From Hormoscilla sp. GM7CHS1pb (GTDB taxonomy: Bacteria; Cyanobacteriota; Cyanobacteriia; Cyanobacteriales; Desertifilaceae), in assembly GCA_014323675.1 (NCBI GenBank), contig JACONN010000003.1, forward strand, positions 806,001-870,000: DNA of 64,000 nucleotides, given 5' to 3'. Below are positions 45,256 through 55,257 of this stretch, one piece after another; within the stretch, counting starts at the first letter, position 1; the number at the start of each line of letters is the position of its first letter. Position numbers and translations under genes: made by a program. The notes under the pieces are model-generated. The model saw only the letters and a list, made by a program, of their open reading frames with translations, did not search any database and was not told the DNA's origin.

Positions 45256-46151
45256 ATGAGTGAGGTAAAAATGCATAGTGGGAGAAATTTGGTGTTTGTC
45301 ACGGGTTGCGGTAGAAGCGGAACAACCTATCTCCAGAGGTTGCTAGCTAGCCACCCGCAGGTAAAGACAGGTCCAGAATCTCACTTGTTTTCCCTCTATA
45401 TCGATCCCCTACTCAAAGCATGGGATTATCAAGTTAAAGTGGCAACCCGTGACACACGGAGTGGATCGGGCTTGCCTTGTTATATGGATGATGCACAGTA
45501 TATAAATACTCTAAAAGGTTTCTTATTTGAACTACTGAAACAGATGGTTAATAATATTGAACGCGATCGGATATTTGTGGAAAAATCTCCATCTCATGTA
45601 AATAGTATTAGTTCTATCCACGAACTGCTACCGAAAGCGCAGATTATTCATATAATCCGCGATCCGAGAGATGTAGTCGCATCGATTCTTGCTGCTTCCA
45701 GAAGCTGGGGAAAAAATTGGGCAGTCGATAATGCAAAAATAGCAGCGCATACCTGGTGCAAACATATAAATAATGTGATAAAAGCATCAAAAAAATTAGA
45801 TAAATCTAATTTTTTGAGATTAGGTATGAAACCCTTGTTGCCAATCCTGCTCAATCCTTGGTAAATATAGGTAATTTTATTGGACTGAGTTGGTCTGAGT
45901 CTGATTTAGAGGAAGCGGTGTACAACAATAGCTTAGAAGTAGCTCGCCAAACTGGAGGTACGGAGATTCCTATAGGAGGATTGGTAGCTAAATCAAGAGG
46001 CAACATACTCAAGGAACCAGAGGGATTTGTTCGTAAAGGAAAACCTGGGAGTTGGAAGACTGACTTGACAATGATCGAAAAATTAACAGTTTGGCTAATT
46101 GCTAGGTCTATGATGGAGAAATTAGGATACAGATGGCAATTTCCCTGGTAA
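45256..46151 (+). pseudogene. Sulfotransferase, single frameshift
   Basis: The 5'-phosphosulfate loop FVTGCGRSGTTYLQRLLASH is at residues 14-33 and the 3'-phosphate motif HIIRDPRDVVASIL near 130. At a T6 run (about 45810) the frame breaks; seven T give FFEIRYETLVANPAQSLVNI and continue into the second segment (45858-46151: IGNFIGLSWSESDLEEAV). Joined, it is about 298 residues, normal for PAPS-dependent carbohydrate sulfotransferases. It would add sulfate esters to the glycan. Whether it is a true pseudogene or a base-count error is open. Confidence 0.82.
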
Positions 46152-46163
46152 CAGACTGTCTAT

Positions 46164-46289
46164 TAAGGTGATTTCTGAGAAAAAAGAAAAAAGGTACTAA
46201 GATACGACCGTTGGTTTGGCTCCTCTATTGAGGCCGGATAGTTTGGGTCATGGTTTATCCTGGTATCCTCTTTCCTGGAAATCACCTAA
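46164..46289. mobile_element. 126-bp MITE-like element
   Basis: TTAAGGTGATTTCT at 46164 and GGAAATCACCTAAG near 46289 are near-perfect inverted ends. No coding potential lies between. It fills the gap between the sulfotransferase and the methyltransferase. Confidence 0.5.
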
Positions 46290-46358
46290 GATAACGTTTG
46301 CTTGCGGCGAAAGAAAATAGAAATAGGAAGAGTTAGATTAATGTAGCATTATGTACAG

Positions 46359-47216
46359 ATGAGTAGCCAGACAAATTCAATTGATTTAGATAAAAAAAGT
46401 TCCGTTAGTTATCCAGAGGATAGTATAAATTTGATTACTAAGTATAAATTGTCGTTAGAGTGGGTGCCTAAGGATACAAAAACCCTCCTAGATGCTGGTT
46501 GTGCCTGGGGCTATGGAACTCGTATTCTGAAGCAAAAATGTAGCCATATATATGGTATAGATCCAAATCAAGACGCTATAAATGTGGCTAAAAAGAGAGA
46601 TGAGCGGATAAATTTTATCAACTGTGGATTGGAGAAAACTCCATTTGAGTCAGAGTTTTTTGACGTAGTAGTTTGTTGTGAAACTCTTGAGCATGTAGGC
46701 AATGAAATTGATAGTCTAAATGAGATTTATCGCATCCTCAAAACAAGAGGAATTCTTATAATAACTACCCCCCACAAAGGATTATTTGGATTTATGGATC
46801 CTGGGAATTCAATCAGATGGGTAGATTATTTTGTGAAAAGTAAGTTGCCGGGATTATATAGAATTGCTTATAAGATGAGGAAGGGAGAATATCCCCAAAA
46901 AGTAGAGGTAAAAAAACCGATATATGACCATGACAATACTCACAGGCATTACACATTAGAAGACATATTTGGGATGTTAGACGAATCTATTTTTAGAGAA
47001 AAGTATGAGATGAAAAGAGTGTTGAGATCGGGATGTTTTGTTGAGCCATTTACTCTGAACGTAGAGTTTTACTTAACGTTATTTAAGGTACAGAAAAGAA
47101 TGCTCGATAGATTATCAAAAATATTTAGGAGTTTATCAGTAGTTGACTATTGGATTCCCTATAATAAACTGGCTTATAATATAGCTGTGAAAATTATAAA
47201 AAAGGAAAGTATTTGA
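46359..47216 (+). CDS. Class I SAM-dependent methyltransferase
   Basis: A 285-residue protein with motif I LLDAGCAWGYGTRIL, an acidic post-I IYGIDPNQDAI, motif II FFDVVVCCETLEHV and motif III LKTRGILIITTPHKG, hence a Methyltransf_11-type fold. Position between sulfotransferase and glycosyltransferases suggests sugar O-methylation. The out-of-frame ATG at 46351 is followed by a stop, so 46359 is taken as the start. DNA here is AT-richer than the housekeeping genes. Confidence 0.85.
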   Translation: MSSQTNSIDLDKKSSVSYPEDSINLITKYKLSLEWVPKDTKTLLDAGCAWGYGTRILKQKCSHIYGIDPNQDAINVAKKRDERINFINCGLEKTPFESEFFDVVVCCETLEHVGNEIDSLNEIYRILKTRGILIITTPHKGLFGFMDPGNSIRWVDYFVKSKLPGLYRIAYKMRKGEYPQKVEVKKPIYDHDNTHRHYTLEDIFGMLDESIFREKYEMKRVLRSGCFVEPFTLNVEFYLTLFKVQKRMLDRLSKIFRSLSVVDYWIPYNKLAYNIAVKIIKKESI

Positions 47217-47292
47217 CTGTAGATAAAACTTTTTAGGCTCTTCGGTACATGGTTTGCAATTTATGGGTTCAAAAATATCCGAAAAATTTGAA

Positions 47293-48213
47293 ATGAAAAT
47301 AACGTGTTCCATACTATGTTATAACTACGGACGTTACTTGAACCAAGCGATTGAAAGTTGCCTCAATCAAGCACCTGGGGATTACGAGCTAGAAGTTTTG
47401 GTGATTGACGACGGTTCTACAGATGAAACGCCAGAAGTGTGTCAGCGCTATCAAGATTCAATTAGAGTATTGCGTTCTGAGAACCAAGGTTTCGCGGCTA
47501 GTTTAACTAAAGCGATTCGCGAGGCATCGGGAGACTATGTTTGCTTGTTGGATGCTGATGATTACTTTGCCCAGAAGAAGTTAGTAACAATTTTGCCTTA
47601 CGTTCAAAAGGGATATCTGTATATCAAAAATCGAAAATATATAATCGATCGAGAAGGTAAAGTTGCTGAAGGAAAACTAGCCAGAGGTGGTAGCACGAGT
47701 AGCCAGTGTCTTAATCGTGCGGCGGCATTAACACTTCTGCCTGCTGATAATGATCTATTTTCTCATCCCCTGAATTCAGCGGGACATGGAATAGAATTAA
47801 GTGAACCTTTAACATATTATCGGATGCACGATGCCAGCATAACTGATCGTCAAGTACCAGGAGATCAACATCACTATTTAGCGAGGGTTACTCATGCTCT
47901 AGCCGATCGCCTGCTGGTAATGGCACGGGAGTCTGCATGTAGTTGGGCTACGACAAGCATGTTGAAGAAAATATCTAAAGAGTATCGGGCGATCGCTTAC
48001 TATGATGAAATGGAAGCGGCTTTAGAATTAAAGCAACGAGGAAAAGCATTAAAGGCTTGCCTGGGAATATTGATGGCAGCTGTGGGCTGTCAAACTGGCT
48101 TAACTGTCTGGCATCTTAAAGTGATCGTTAGATGGATTCTGGGAAAACAAATCAGGAAATATCCTGAGGAAGTTTTAGGGAGAGGCAAGCAGAGACCGAC
48201 GGGCAAGAGGTAA
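47293..48213 (+). CDS. GT2-family glycosyltransferase (duplicate 1)
   Basis: The start MKITCSILCYNYGRYLNQAI at 47293 fits GT2 enzymes better than the upstream ATG at 47254. Of 306 residues, the N-terminal GT-A fold shows LVIDDGSTDETPEV and the DxD motif LLDADDYFAQKK. The usual acceptor-side region after ~115 is short (GYLYIKNRKYIIDREGKVAE), and a C-terminal helical part follows. It is encoded within the duplicated unit. Confidence 0.85.
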   Translation: MKITCSILCYNYGRYLNQAIESCLNQAPGDYELEVLVIDDGSTDETPEVCQRYQDSIRVLRSENQGFAASLTKAIREASGDYVCLLDADDYFAQKKLVTILPYVQKGYLYIKNRKYIIDREGKVAEGKLARGGSTSSQCLNRAAALTLLPADNDLFSHPLNSAGHGIELSEPLTYYRMHDASITDRQVPGDQHHYLARVTHALADRLLVMARESACSWATTSMLKKISKEYRAIAYYDEMEAALELKQRGKALKACLGILMAAVGCQTGLTVWHLKVIVRWILGKQIRKYPEEVLGRGKQRPTGKR

Positions 48214-48271
48214 GCTTAAAAGTATTAGCGAGAAACATGGTCCATCGGTGAATGCAGATTGGGGGCAGTAA

Positions 48272-48553
48272 ATGAAGATTGAATACAATGTAGTTCTTGG
48301 GTGTCCCCGATCGGGAACAACTTTCTTGATGTCAGTGTTGAAGGCATTACCGAATTCAGAATGTGTGTCGGGAAGACTTTTTCTAGTCGCCATTCCTCAT
48401 ATTATTAACAATAATTTGCCAGCGGATATTTATAAGTCTATAGCTTGGGCTTTTGAAGATTCTTTACAAAACTATCGGGATTCGGGAATTCCTATTAGGC
48501 TCTTCGGTACATGGTTTGCAATTTATGGGTTCAAAAATATCCGAAAAATTTGA
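48272..48553 (+). pseudogene. Sulfotransferase 5' fragment left by the duplication
   Basis: The first 74 codons (MKIEYNVVLGCPRSGTTFLM…) are identical to the full gene at 49534. At 48494 the frame runs into the second repeat unit and ends after 20 unrelated residues. Only the PAPS-binding loop is left. Confidence 0.85.
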
Positions 48554-48554
48554 A

Positions 48555-49475
48555 ATGAAAATAACGTGTTCCATACTATGTTATAACTACGGACGTTACT
48601 TGAACCAAGCGATTGAAAGTTGCCTCAATCAAGCACCTGGGGATTACGAGCTAGAAGTTTTGGTGATTGACGACGGTTCTACAGATGAAACGCCAGAAGT
48701 GTGTCAGCGCTATCAAGATTCAATTAGAGTATTGCGTTCTGAGAACCAAGGTTTCGCGGCTAGTTTAACTAAAGCGATTCGCGAGGCATCGGGAGACTAT
48801 GTTTGCTTGTTGGATGCTGATGATTACTTTGCCCAGAAGAAGTTAGTAACAATTTTGCCTTACGTTCAAAAGGGATATCTGTATATCAAAAATCGAAAAT
48901 ATATAATCGATCGAGAAGGTAAAGTTGCTGAAGGAAAACTAGCCAGAGGTGGTAGCACGAGTAGCCAGTGTCTTAATCGTGCGGCGGCATTAACACTTCT
49001 GCCTGCTGATAATGATCTATTTTCTCATCCCCTGAATTCAGCGGGACATGGAATAGAATTAAGTGAACCTTTAACATATTATCGGATGCACGATGCCAGC
49101 ATAACTGATCGTCAAGTACCAGGAGATCAACATCACTATTTAGCGAGGGTTACTCATGCTCTAGCCGATCGCCTGCTGGTAATGGCACGGGAGTCTGCAT
49201 GTAGTTGGGCTACGACAAGCATGTTGAAGAAAATATCTAAAGAGTATCGGGCGATCGCTTACTATGATGAAATGGAAGCGGCTTTAGAATTAAAGCAACG
49301 AGGAAAAGCATTAAAGGCTTGCCTGGGAATATTGATGGCAGCTGTGGGCTGTCAAACTGGCTTAACTGTCTGGCATCTTAAAGTGATCGTTAGATGGATT
49401 CTGGGAAAACAAATCAGGAAATATCCTGAGGAAGTTTTAGGGAGAGGCAAGCAGAGACCGACGGGCAAGAGGTAA
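48555..49475 (+). CDS. GT2-family glycosyltransferase (duplicate 2)
   Basis: This has the same sequence as the gene at 47293-48213 with the internal start MKITCSILCYNYGR. An in-frame ATG further upstream (48453) would add 34 residues made from the sulfotransferase fragment and is not favoured. Motifs and remarks are as for duplicate 1; this is the copy in the presumed original context next to the full sulfotransferase. Confidence 0.85.
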   Translation: MKITCSILCYNYGRYLNQAIESCLNQAPGDYELEVLVIDDGSTDETPEVCQRYQDSIRVLRSENQGFAASLTKAIREASGDYVCLLDADDYFAQKKLVTILPYVQKGYLYIKNRKYIIDREGKVAEGKLARGGSTSSQCLNRAAALTLLPADNDLFSHPLNSAGHGIELSEPLTYYRMHDASITDRQVPGDQHHYLARVTHALADRLLVMARESACSWATTSMLKKISKEYRAIAYYDEMEAALELKQRGKALKACLGILMAAVGCQTGLTVWHLKVIVRWILGKQIRKYPEEVLGRGKQRPTGKR

Positions 49476-49533
49476 GCTTAAAAGTATTAGCGAGAAACAT
49501 GGTCCATCGGTGAATGCAGATTGGGGGCAGTAA

Positions 49534-50415
49534 ATGAAGATTGAATACAATGTAGTTCTTGGGTGTCCCCGATCGGGAACAACTTTCTTGATGTCAGTGT
49601 TGAAGGCATTACCGAATTCAGAATGTGTGTCGGGAAGACTTTTTCTAGTCGCCATTCCTCATATTATTAACAATAATTTGCCAGCGGATATTTATAAGTC
49701 TATAGCTTGGGCTTTTGAAGATTCTTTACAAAACTATCGGGATTCGGGAATTCCTAACTCGAGGTTGGCCGCATTGCAAAAATGGCTCCAAGGTTGTATG
49801 AGTATCCAGGAATTAGGGCAGGCTTTACAGCATAAAAGAGTGGTAGAACGAATAGTTTATAAGGAACCTTTTTTAAGTTTTGCCCCAGAATTTACCTATA
49901 ATGCTCTACCAAATTGTAGAATAGTCCATATATACCGGGATGGTAGGGATTGTGCTAACTCCCTTGTTCGCAGTTACAACATACTGACTGACGAGAAGTT
50001 AAGGGATCTGCGGACGTCAGAAATGCCTCTGGGACGCAAATATGACCAGCTTTATGTACCCTGGTGGGTAGAAAAAGGAAGAGAAGAGGAATTTATTGCC
50101 AGCCCCCCTTATGTCCGGGCAATTTGGATGTGGAAAAAGATGGTTCAGTGCTGTCATGATTTCTTTTCGCGTCCAGATGTGATTGCTGACGGTCGAGTTA
50201 TGTTATTGAGATATGAAGATTTAGTCAATGAACCTCTAAAATATGGGGAAGCAGTTGTCGAACATTTGGGATTGAAAATGAATCCGAGGTTGCAGAAGCG
50301 ATTAAAACGGGCTAGTTCCAGTTCAATTGGAATCCATTATCGACGCGATTCTCAAGAAATAGAAGCTGCTGAGAAAATTGCTAAAGCAGAACTAGAGCTT
50401 TATGGATATCTCTGA
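49534..50415 (+). CDS. Sulfotransferase
   Basis: An intact 293-residue PAPS-dependent sulfotransferase. The 5'-phosphosulfate loop is VVLGCPRSGTTFLMSVLKAL, the 3'-phosphate motif IVHIYRDGRDCANSLVRSYN (about 130-150), and MLLRYEDLVNEPLKYGEAVV lies near 225. It overlaps the next glycosyltransferase gene by 14 bp, so they share an mRNA. Together with the gene at 45256 it implies a sulfated polysaccharide. Confidence 0.9.
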   Translation: MKIEYNVVLGCPRSGTTFLMSVLKALPNSECVSGRLFLVAIPHIINNNLPADIYKSIAWAFEDSLQNYRDSGIPNSRLAALQKWLQGCMSIQELGQALQHKRVVERIVYKEPFLSFAPEFTYNALPNCRIVHIYRDGRDCANSLVRSYNILTDEKLRDLRTSEMPLGRKYDQLYVPWWVEKGREEEFIASPPYVRAIWMWKKMVQCCHDFFSRPDVIADGRVMLLRYEDLVNEPLKYGEAVVEHLGLKMNPRLQKRLKRASSSSIGIHYRRDSQEIEAAEKIAKAELELYGYL

Positions 50416-51508
50416 GCGTGATGAAAATGATATGATAGCCCTTATAGGTCAGCGACAAGCTCAAGCAGATGGGGTGGCAGACTACTGTAGTCAGCTAGAA
50501 CAGGCAATGGTAAAACGAAACATCCATTTGAAGTTAAGGTGGATGTCTTGGAAAGAAAGAGGAGGGGCGGGCGCGCTCTCGTGGCTGTGGCAGGAAAGCC
50601 CGCAGTGGCAGGGCAAATGGGTTATAGTTCAGTATACAGCCTTTGCTTGGTCTGATCGAGCATTACCCGTGATGTTCTTGGTGGTACTCCTGCTGTTGCG
50701 CCTGCGCGGAGTAAGTTTAGCTGTTAAGTTTCACGAAGTGCAAGGCTATCCGGGACAAAAACTCAACCATCGCTTGCGGCGATCGATACAACTGTGGGTC
50801 ATAGAAACAGCCATTCGCTGGGCAGATAAGCCGATACTGAATGTATCTTTAGATAAATTACACTGGCTGCCTATTCAAGACCCAAAAGTAACATTCATTC
50901 CAGTTGGGGCGAACATTGCGGAACCCAACTGGGAAAAGGTGAAGCCAACCATTAACGACGAACGCCCAAAAACAATTGCTGTCTTTGGCATGACTAGCGC
51001 AGACATTACTTCCCAGGAAATTGCTGACATCGCCTATGCTGTCCAACAAGCAGCACTACAGGTGCCTAAGCTGCGCCTGGTAACCCTTGGTAGAGGTTCC
51101 AAAGAGGCAGAAAAACTTCTCAGACAAGCCCTCAACGGTGTTAATATAGAAATGAACGCCCTGGGATTAATTTCCGCAGAGGAAATTTCCCGGACTTTGG
51201 CAGCATCTGACGTGCAATTATATGTTCGTGGAGATATTTCCACTCGCAGAGGCACCGCGATCGCAGGACTGGCCTGCGGACTCCCGATCGTCGCTTATGC
51301 TGGGACAGAAACGGGACATCCTATCCCAGAAGCAGGGGTATTGCTTGTTCCCGAAGGCGATCGGGCCACTCTTGCAGAATCTTTAACACGAGTGCTAACG
51401 GATGAAAAACTGCGGTTAGAATTACAGCAACGTAGTAAAGATGCCTATCAGAAATATTTTTCCTGGGATGCTATTGCCGATCGCTTCTGTCAGGAGTTAA
51501 GCTTATGA
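50402..51508 (+). CDS. GT4-family glycosyltransferase
   Basis: A 368-residue GT-B protein. Its N-terminal acceptor domain has GQRQAQADGVADYCSQLEQA. The C-terminal nucleotide-sugar domain has IAVFGMTSADIT and a weak ExxxGxxxxE region (RGDISTRRGTAIAGLACGLP). It overlaps both neighbours (14 bp upstream, 4 bp downstream). The first Met lies within the sulfotransferase 3' end, and MIALIGQRQAQADG at 50432 is an alternative start. Confidence 0.82.
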   Translation: MDISERDENDMIALIGQRQAQADGVADYCSQLEQAMVKRNIHLKLRWMSWKERGGAGALSWLWQESPQWQGKWVIVQYTAFAWSDRALPVMFLVVLLLLRLRGVSLAVKFHEVQGYPGQKLNHRLRRSIQLWVIETAIRWADKPILNVSLDKLHWLPIQDPKVTFIPVGANIAEPNWEKVKPTINDERPKTIAVFGMTSADITSQEIADIAYAVQQAALQVPKLRLVTLGRGSKEAEKLLRQALNGVNIEMNALGLISAEEISRTLAASDVQLYVRGDISTRRGTAIAGLACGLPIVAYAGTETGHPIPEAGVLLVPEGDRATLAESLTRVLTDEKLRLELQQRSKDAYQKYFSWDAIADRFCQELSL

Positions 51509-52710
51509 GCGAACGTAAATACCGCGTCCTCCTGGTTTCTTCCAAACCCATCCAAAACGCTGCATCCCTGCGGTTGATGGCGAGGCACCCCAAGCTAGAC
51601 ATCCTGGTTGCCTATTGTAGCTTGCCAGAAGCCAAAACATTACATGCGACCTATGTTCAGCAGAGTCCAGAATTTCTCACCCAAGCAGCTTTTGACATTC
51701 CCTTACTGGAAGGATATCCTTGGAGTTACGTTCCTAACCTGTCTCCACTACCAAATATCGCTAAACCCTATGGTTTAATCAATCCTGGTTTAGTTAAGTT
51801 AGTCTCCAATTTTGACTGTTGTGTGGTTTACGGTCATGCTTATATTAGCTTTTGGCTAGTTATTGCAGCTACAAAAATCAGCCGCAAACCTCTGTTGTTA
51901 ACTACAGACGCTACCTATTTTGAAACCCCAGAAGGAGGAAACTGGAGGAAACCCTTCAAAAAAAGGTTCCTTCCCTATCTATATAATCAAGTGGCAGATA
52001 TGGTGTTGGTGCCCTCTACTGCTTCAAAATTGTTTATTCACTCCCTAGGTGTGCCAGAAAACCGAATTGCGATTACGCCTTATGTGGTAGATAATGACTA
52101 TATTGCCGAGGTAGCCTTGAGGAGCGATCGCTCCTCAATCAGAGCAGACTGGCAAATTCCCGAAGATGCTAGCTTGGTGGTATTTTGTGCCAAATTTATC
52201 CCGCGCAAGCGTCCCCAAGATGCCATTAGAGCATTTGCTATTGCTAATATTCTAAATAGTTATCTGGTAATGGTAGGAGATGGACCACTGGGTGAGTCTC
52301 TCAAAGCAGAAGTGGAGCAGTTGGGGATTAAGGATAAAGTAAAATTTCTTGGTATAGTCAAGTATTCATACCTACCAAAAGTTTATGCTGCTAGCGACTT
52401 GCTGGTGTTTTGCTCAGAACACGAACCCTATGGTTTACCCGTGAATGAGGCGATGATTTGTGGAGTGCCGGTGGTAGTGAGCGATCGCATAGGGGCCCGT
52501 TACGATCTTGTAGAATCGGGTAAAACAGGTTTCGTCTATCCCTGTGGCAACATAGACACCTTAGCAGCTATCCTGAAAGATAGCCTAAACAACCGAGAAA
52601 CTCTCAAGCAAATGGGGGAAGCAGCACGCCAGCGGATGGAAACATGGTCCCCACGCGAGAATGTAGACGGATTAGTGCAAGCCATCCTGGCGATACATTG
52701 TGTATACTGA
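51505..52710 (+). CDS. GT4-family glycosyltransferase
   Basis: This 401-residue GT-B enzyme overlaps the previous gene as ATGA. It has VVFCAKFIPRKRPQDAIRAF, then CSEHEPYGLPVNEAMICGVP with the conserved E…E pair. The N-terminus VLLVSSKPIQNAASLRLM is typical of a Glyco_trans_4-like domain. Confidence 0.87.
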   Translation: MSERKYRVLLVSSKPIQNAASLRLMARHPKLDILVAYCSLPEAKTLHATYVQQSPEFLTQAAFDIPLLEGYPWSYVPNLSPLPNIAKPYGLINPGLVKLVSNFDCCVVYGHAYISFWLVIAATKISRKPLLLTTDATYFETPEGGNWRKPFKKRFLPYLYNQVADMVLVPSTASKLFIHSLGVPENRIAITPYVVDNDYIAEVALRSDRSSIRADWQIPEDASLVVFCAKFIPRKRPQDAIRAFAIANILNSYLVMVGDGPLGESLKAEVEQLGIKDKVKFLGIVKYSYLPKVYAASDLLVFCSEHEPYGLPVNEAMICGVPVVVSDRIGARYDLVESGKTGFVYPCGNIDTLAAILKDSLNNRETLKQMGEAARQRMETWSPRENVDGLVQAILAIHCVY

Positions 52711-52741
52711 TTCAAAAGACGGCCCAACATCAGCCAGTTGA

Positions 52742-53878
52742 ATGAAAATTTTAGTTTATTCTCATTTTTATCCCAGAATCTGCGGACTAGAAAATGTTGT
52801 ATCGATTCTGGCTCATGAATTTGTTCGTGAAGGACAAGAGGTAAAAGTAGTCACTCCTACATTTGCAATGAAAATTTTGATGTATTCCCCATCATTCTAC
52901 CCTAAAATTGGCGGAATAGAAACTGTTATATCTATTTTAGCTCATGAATTTGTCGAACGTAAACACAATGTTAAAGTTATATCATCCACACCAGCCAGAG
53001 ACGAAAAAAAATTTCCGTTTGAAGTTATAAGACGACCATCACTTTATCAATTATTGCAACTGACTCGTTGGTGTGATATATTTTTGCAAGGTAATATTAG
53101 TCTCAAGGGAATCTGGCCGCTATTGTTTATTCGCAAACCATTAATTGCTACTCATCACAGTTTGTATCAGCGTTTAGATGGCAGCTTAGGGTGGCAGGAT
53201 TATTTGAAGCAGTTTGTCACTCGCTTTGCCATCAATATATGTGTTAGCAACGCCTTAGCGGTACGTCTACAGAGTAAATCAACGGTTATTCCTAATCCCT
53301 ATCGCGAGGACATATTTTACGAAATACCAGAGATTAAACGGGATAAAGAATTTGTTTTTTTAGGGCGCTTAGTATCGGATAAAGGAGCAGATTTACTCCT
53401 TACGTCAATGGCTAAACTTAAAGCCTTGGGACTAATGCCTAAATTAACAATTATTGGGAGCGGTCCAGAAGAAGCAAATTTACGTCAACAAGCGAAAAGC
53501 TTAGAGATAGGCGAGAGAGTATATTTCGTCGGTGCGAAGGTAGAGAAAGAGTTAGTGCAATTATTAAATGCCCATCAAATTCTTGTCGTACCTTCCCGTT
53601 GCCAGGAAGCCTTTGGCATTGTAGCACTAGAGGGCATTGCCTGCGGTTGTGTTGTCGTGGGGTCAGAGGGAGGAGGGCTAAAAGAGGGAATAGGTACTTG
53701 CGGTCCGACCTTCCCCAACGGGGATGTCCAAGCATTAACACAAATATTGGTGGAATTATTGACAGATACAAGTAAATTATCGACTTATAGGGCAAATGCT
53801 ACCTACCATTTGTCGCGTCACACCAGTACGGCAGTTGCAAAGGCATACTTAGAAGTGCTGGAGAAGGTCGGACCATGA
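52742..53878 (+). CDS. GT4-family glycosyltransferase with duplicated N-terminus
   Basis: The open frame starts at 52742, but its first 42 residues (MKILVYSHFYPRICGLENVV…) are a diverged copy of the following 42 (MKILMYSPSFYPKIGGIETV…). The functional enzyme probably starts at ATG 52868 (336 residues). It shows EFVFLGRLVSDKGADLLL and PSRCQEAFGIVALEGIACGC. The first segment looks like the stub of a lost paralogue joined in frame. The 3' end overlaps the membrane protein gene as ATGA. Confidence 0.85.
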   Translation: MKILVYSHFYPRICGLENVVSILAHEFVREGQEVKVVTPTFAMKILMYSPSFYPKIGGIETVISILAHEFVERKHNVKVISSTPARDEKKFPFEVIRRPSLYQLLQLTRWCDIFLQGNISLKGIWPLLFIRKPLIATHHSLYQRLDGSLGWQDYLKQFVTRFAINICVSNALAVRLQSKSTVIPNPYREDIFYEIPEIKRDKEFVFLGRLVSDKGADLLLTSMAKLKALGLMPKLTIIGSGPEEANLRQQAKSLEIGERVYFVGAKVEKELVQLLNAHQILVVPSRCQEAFGIVALEGIACGCVVVGSEGGGLKEGIGTCGPTFPNGDVQALTQILVELLTDTSKLSTYRANATYHLSRHTSTAVAKAYLEVLEKVGP

Positions 53879-55257
53879 AAATAATAATCGCTTTAATTGC
53901 TGTTGGATTGATTTTCTATATATCATGCTTGGACTGGCGTCGTTCTGTCAAAGCAGTGCTTATCCTGGTGGTAATTGAGGGAGCATTGCGAAAGTGGGTA
54001 TTGCCTCAAGCTAGTGAACTGATTTACTTTCTCAAAGACATTGTCCTGTTTGGGGCTTATCTTCAATATTTTGCATTATCCCACTCTAGGAGAAAATTTA
54101 CGACAATCAAAAGACCTTTCATTCAGATCTGGCTTTTTATAGGATTTGGCTGGTGCTTGTTTCATGCTTTTAATCCGAGTTTAGGCTCGCCTGTTGTGGG
54201 AGTATGGGGACTCAGAAACTATTTTTATTATGTCCCCTTAATCTGGATGTTACCAAATATATTTCAATCAGAAGAAGAACTCTACATTTTTTTGCGATCG
54301 TACCTACTCATAATGATTCCCGTTGGTATTTTAGGAATTGCACAATTTTTCAGTCCGGCCTCAAGTCCGATTAACCTATATGCTCCGGGACTTGAGACAA
54401 CAAGTGGAATTGCCACTTTAGGTGTTTCCAATATTGTGAGGATTACTGGAACATTTTCCTACATCAATACTTATGTCTGCTATCTGCTGGTATGTTTTGG
54501 TTTATTAATCACCTTGGTTTCAAAAAGACAGTTAGCCATGTGGCGCCAGATCGCAGTTTTTGAAATAATTTTGGTAGTCATAAACTCATTTATGACGGGC
54601 TCTCGCGCCAGCGTTTTTACCAACATAATATTCCTTATAGGTTATATATGCATCAAATCATTTATCCAGTTCTCCAGCATACTAAGTTTTTTTAAGTGGG
54701 TAATACCTGCCACTATCGTTGTTTCAAGCTCGGTCTTGTTATTCTTTCAAGAGAAAATCAATCTCATACTCGCTCGGATATTATTTACCAAAGATTTGTA
54801 CATTCGCATTCGGAATATTTTCACAGGCCCCTTGGAATATGTCAAAATTAAACAACTGGATGGCTTTGGTCCCGGCGCAACCCACCAAGCAACGGGACTT
54901 CTGCGTAGAGTAATGAATTTACCATCGGGTGAAGTGATTCCGGTAGGTTATGAGTCAGAAACGGGGAGAATAATTTTAGAAATAGGTCCCATTGGTTTTA
55001 TGTTTTGGTATGGGCTAAGAATTGCTATTATGATTGCGCTTTTAATGCTTGTATGGAAGTTGAAACGACCCTTCCTGCGCAACCTAGCACTGGTAGCTTT
55101 CCTGATACAATTGATTTGGCTTCCCGGTCAGCTAGTTTTTAACAATATTTTAGCCGTTTACTATTGGTTTCTCAGTGGCTTTATATTCCTACTGCCTTAC
55201 TTAGAGCAGGTTGAAACTTGGCGTCAGCACCAGCAATTGTTGCAATCATATGAGTAA
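53875..55257 (+). CDS. O-antigen ligase/polymerase-like membrane protein
   Basis: This 460-residue protein has about 10-12 hydrophobic helices from the N-terminus (IIIALIAVGLIFYISCLDWR) to the C-terminus (YWFLSGFIFLLPYLEQVETW). A large external loop near residues 290-370 includes DGFGPGATHQATG. The profile is that of the Wzy/O-antigen ligase superfamily, which joins undecaprenyl-linked repeats or attaches them. It is in a run of overlapping glycosyltransferase genes, so it likely acts in the same glycan pathway at the cytoplasmic membrane. Confidence 0.8.
   Translation: MKIIIALIAVGLIFYISCLDWRRSVKAVLILVVIEGALRKWVLPQASELIYFLKDIVLFGAYLQYFALSHSRRKFTTIKRPFIQIWLFIGFGWCLFHAFNPSLGSPVVGVWGLRNYFYYVPLIWMLPNIFQSEEELYIFLRSYLLIMIPVGILGIAQFFSPASSPINLYAPGLETTSGIATLGVSNIVRITGTFSYINTYVCYLLVCFGLLITLVSKRQLAMWRQIAVFEIILVVINSFMTGSRASVFTNIIFLIGYICIKSFIQFSSILSFFKWVIPATIVVSSSVLLFFQEKINLILARILFTKDLYIRIRNIFTGPLEYVKIKQLDGFGPGATHQATGLLRRVMNLPSGEVIPVGYESETGRIILEIGPIGFMFWYGLRIAIMIALLMLVWKLKRPFLRNLALVAFLIQLIWLPGQLVFNNILAVYYWFLSGFIFLLPYLEQVETWRQHQQLLQSYE

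Larger units (their letters stand above)
47234..49756. repeat. Perfect 1,262-bp tandem duplication
   Basis: The segment from about 47234 to 48494 is followed at once by an apparently identical copy (48496-49756). The unit holds one GT2 gene and the 5' part of a sulfotransferase gene. Only the downstream copy continues into the full sulfotransferase. The encoded GT2 proteins are identical throughout. Confidence 0.9.
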
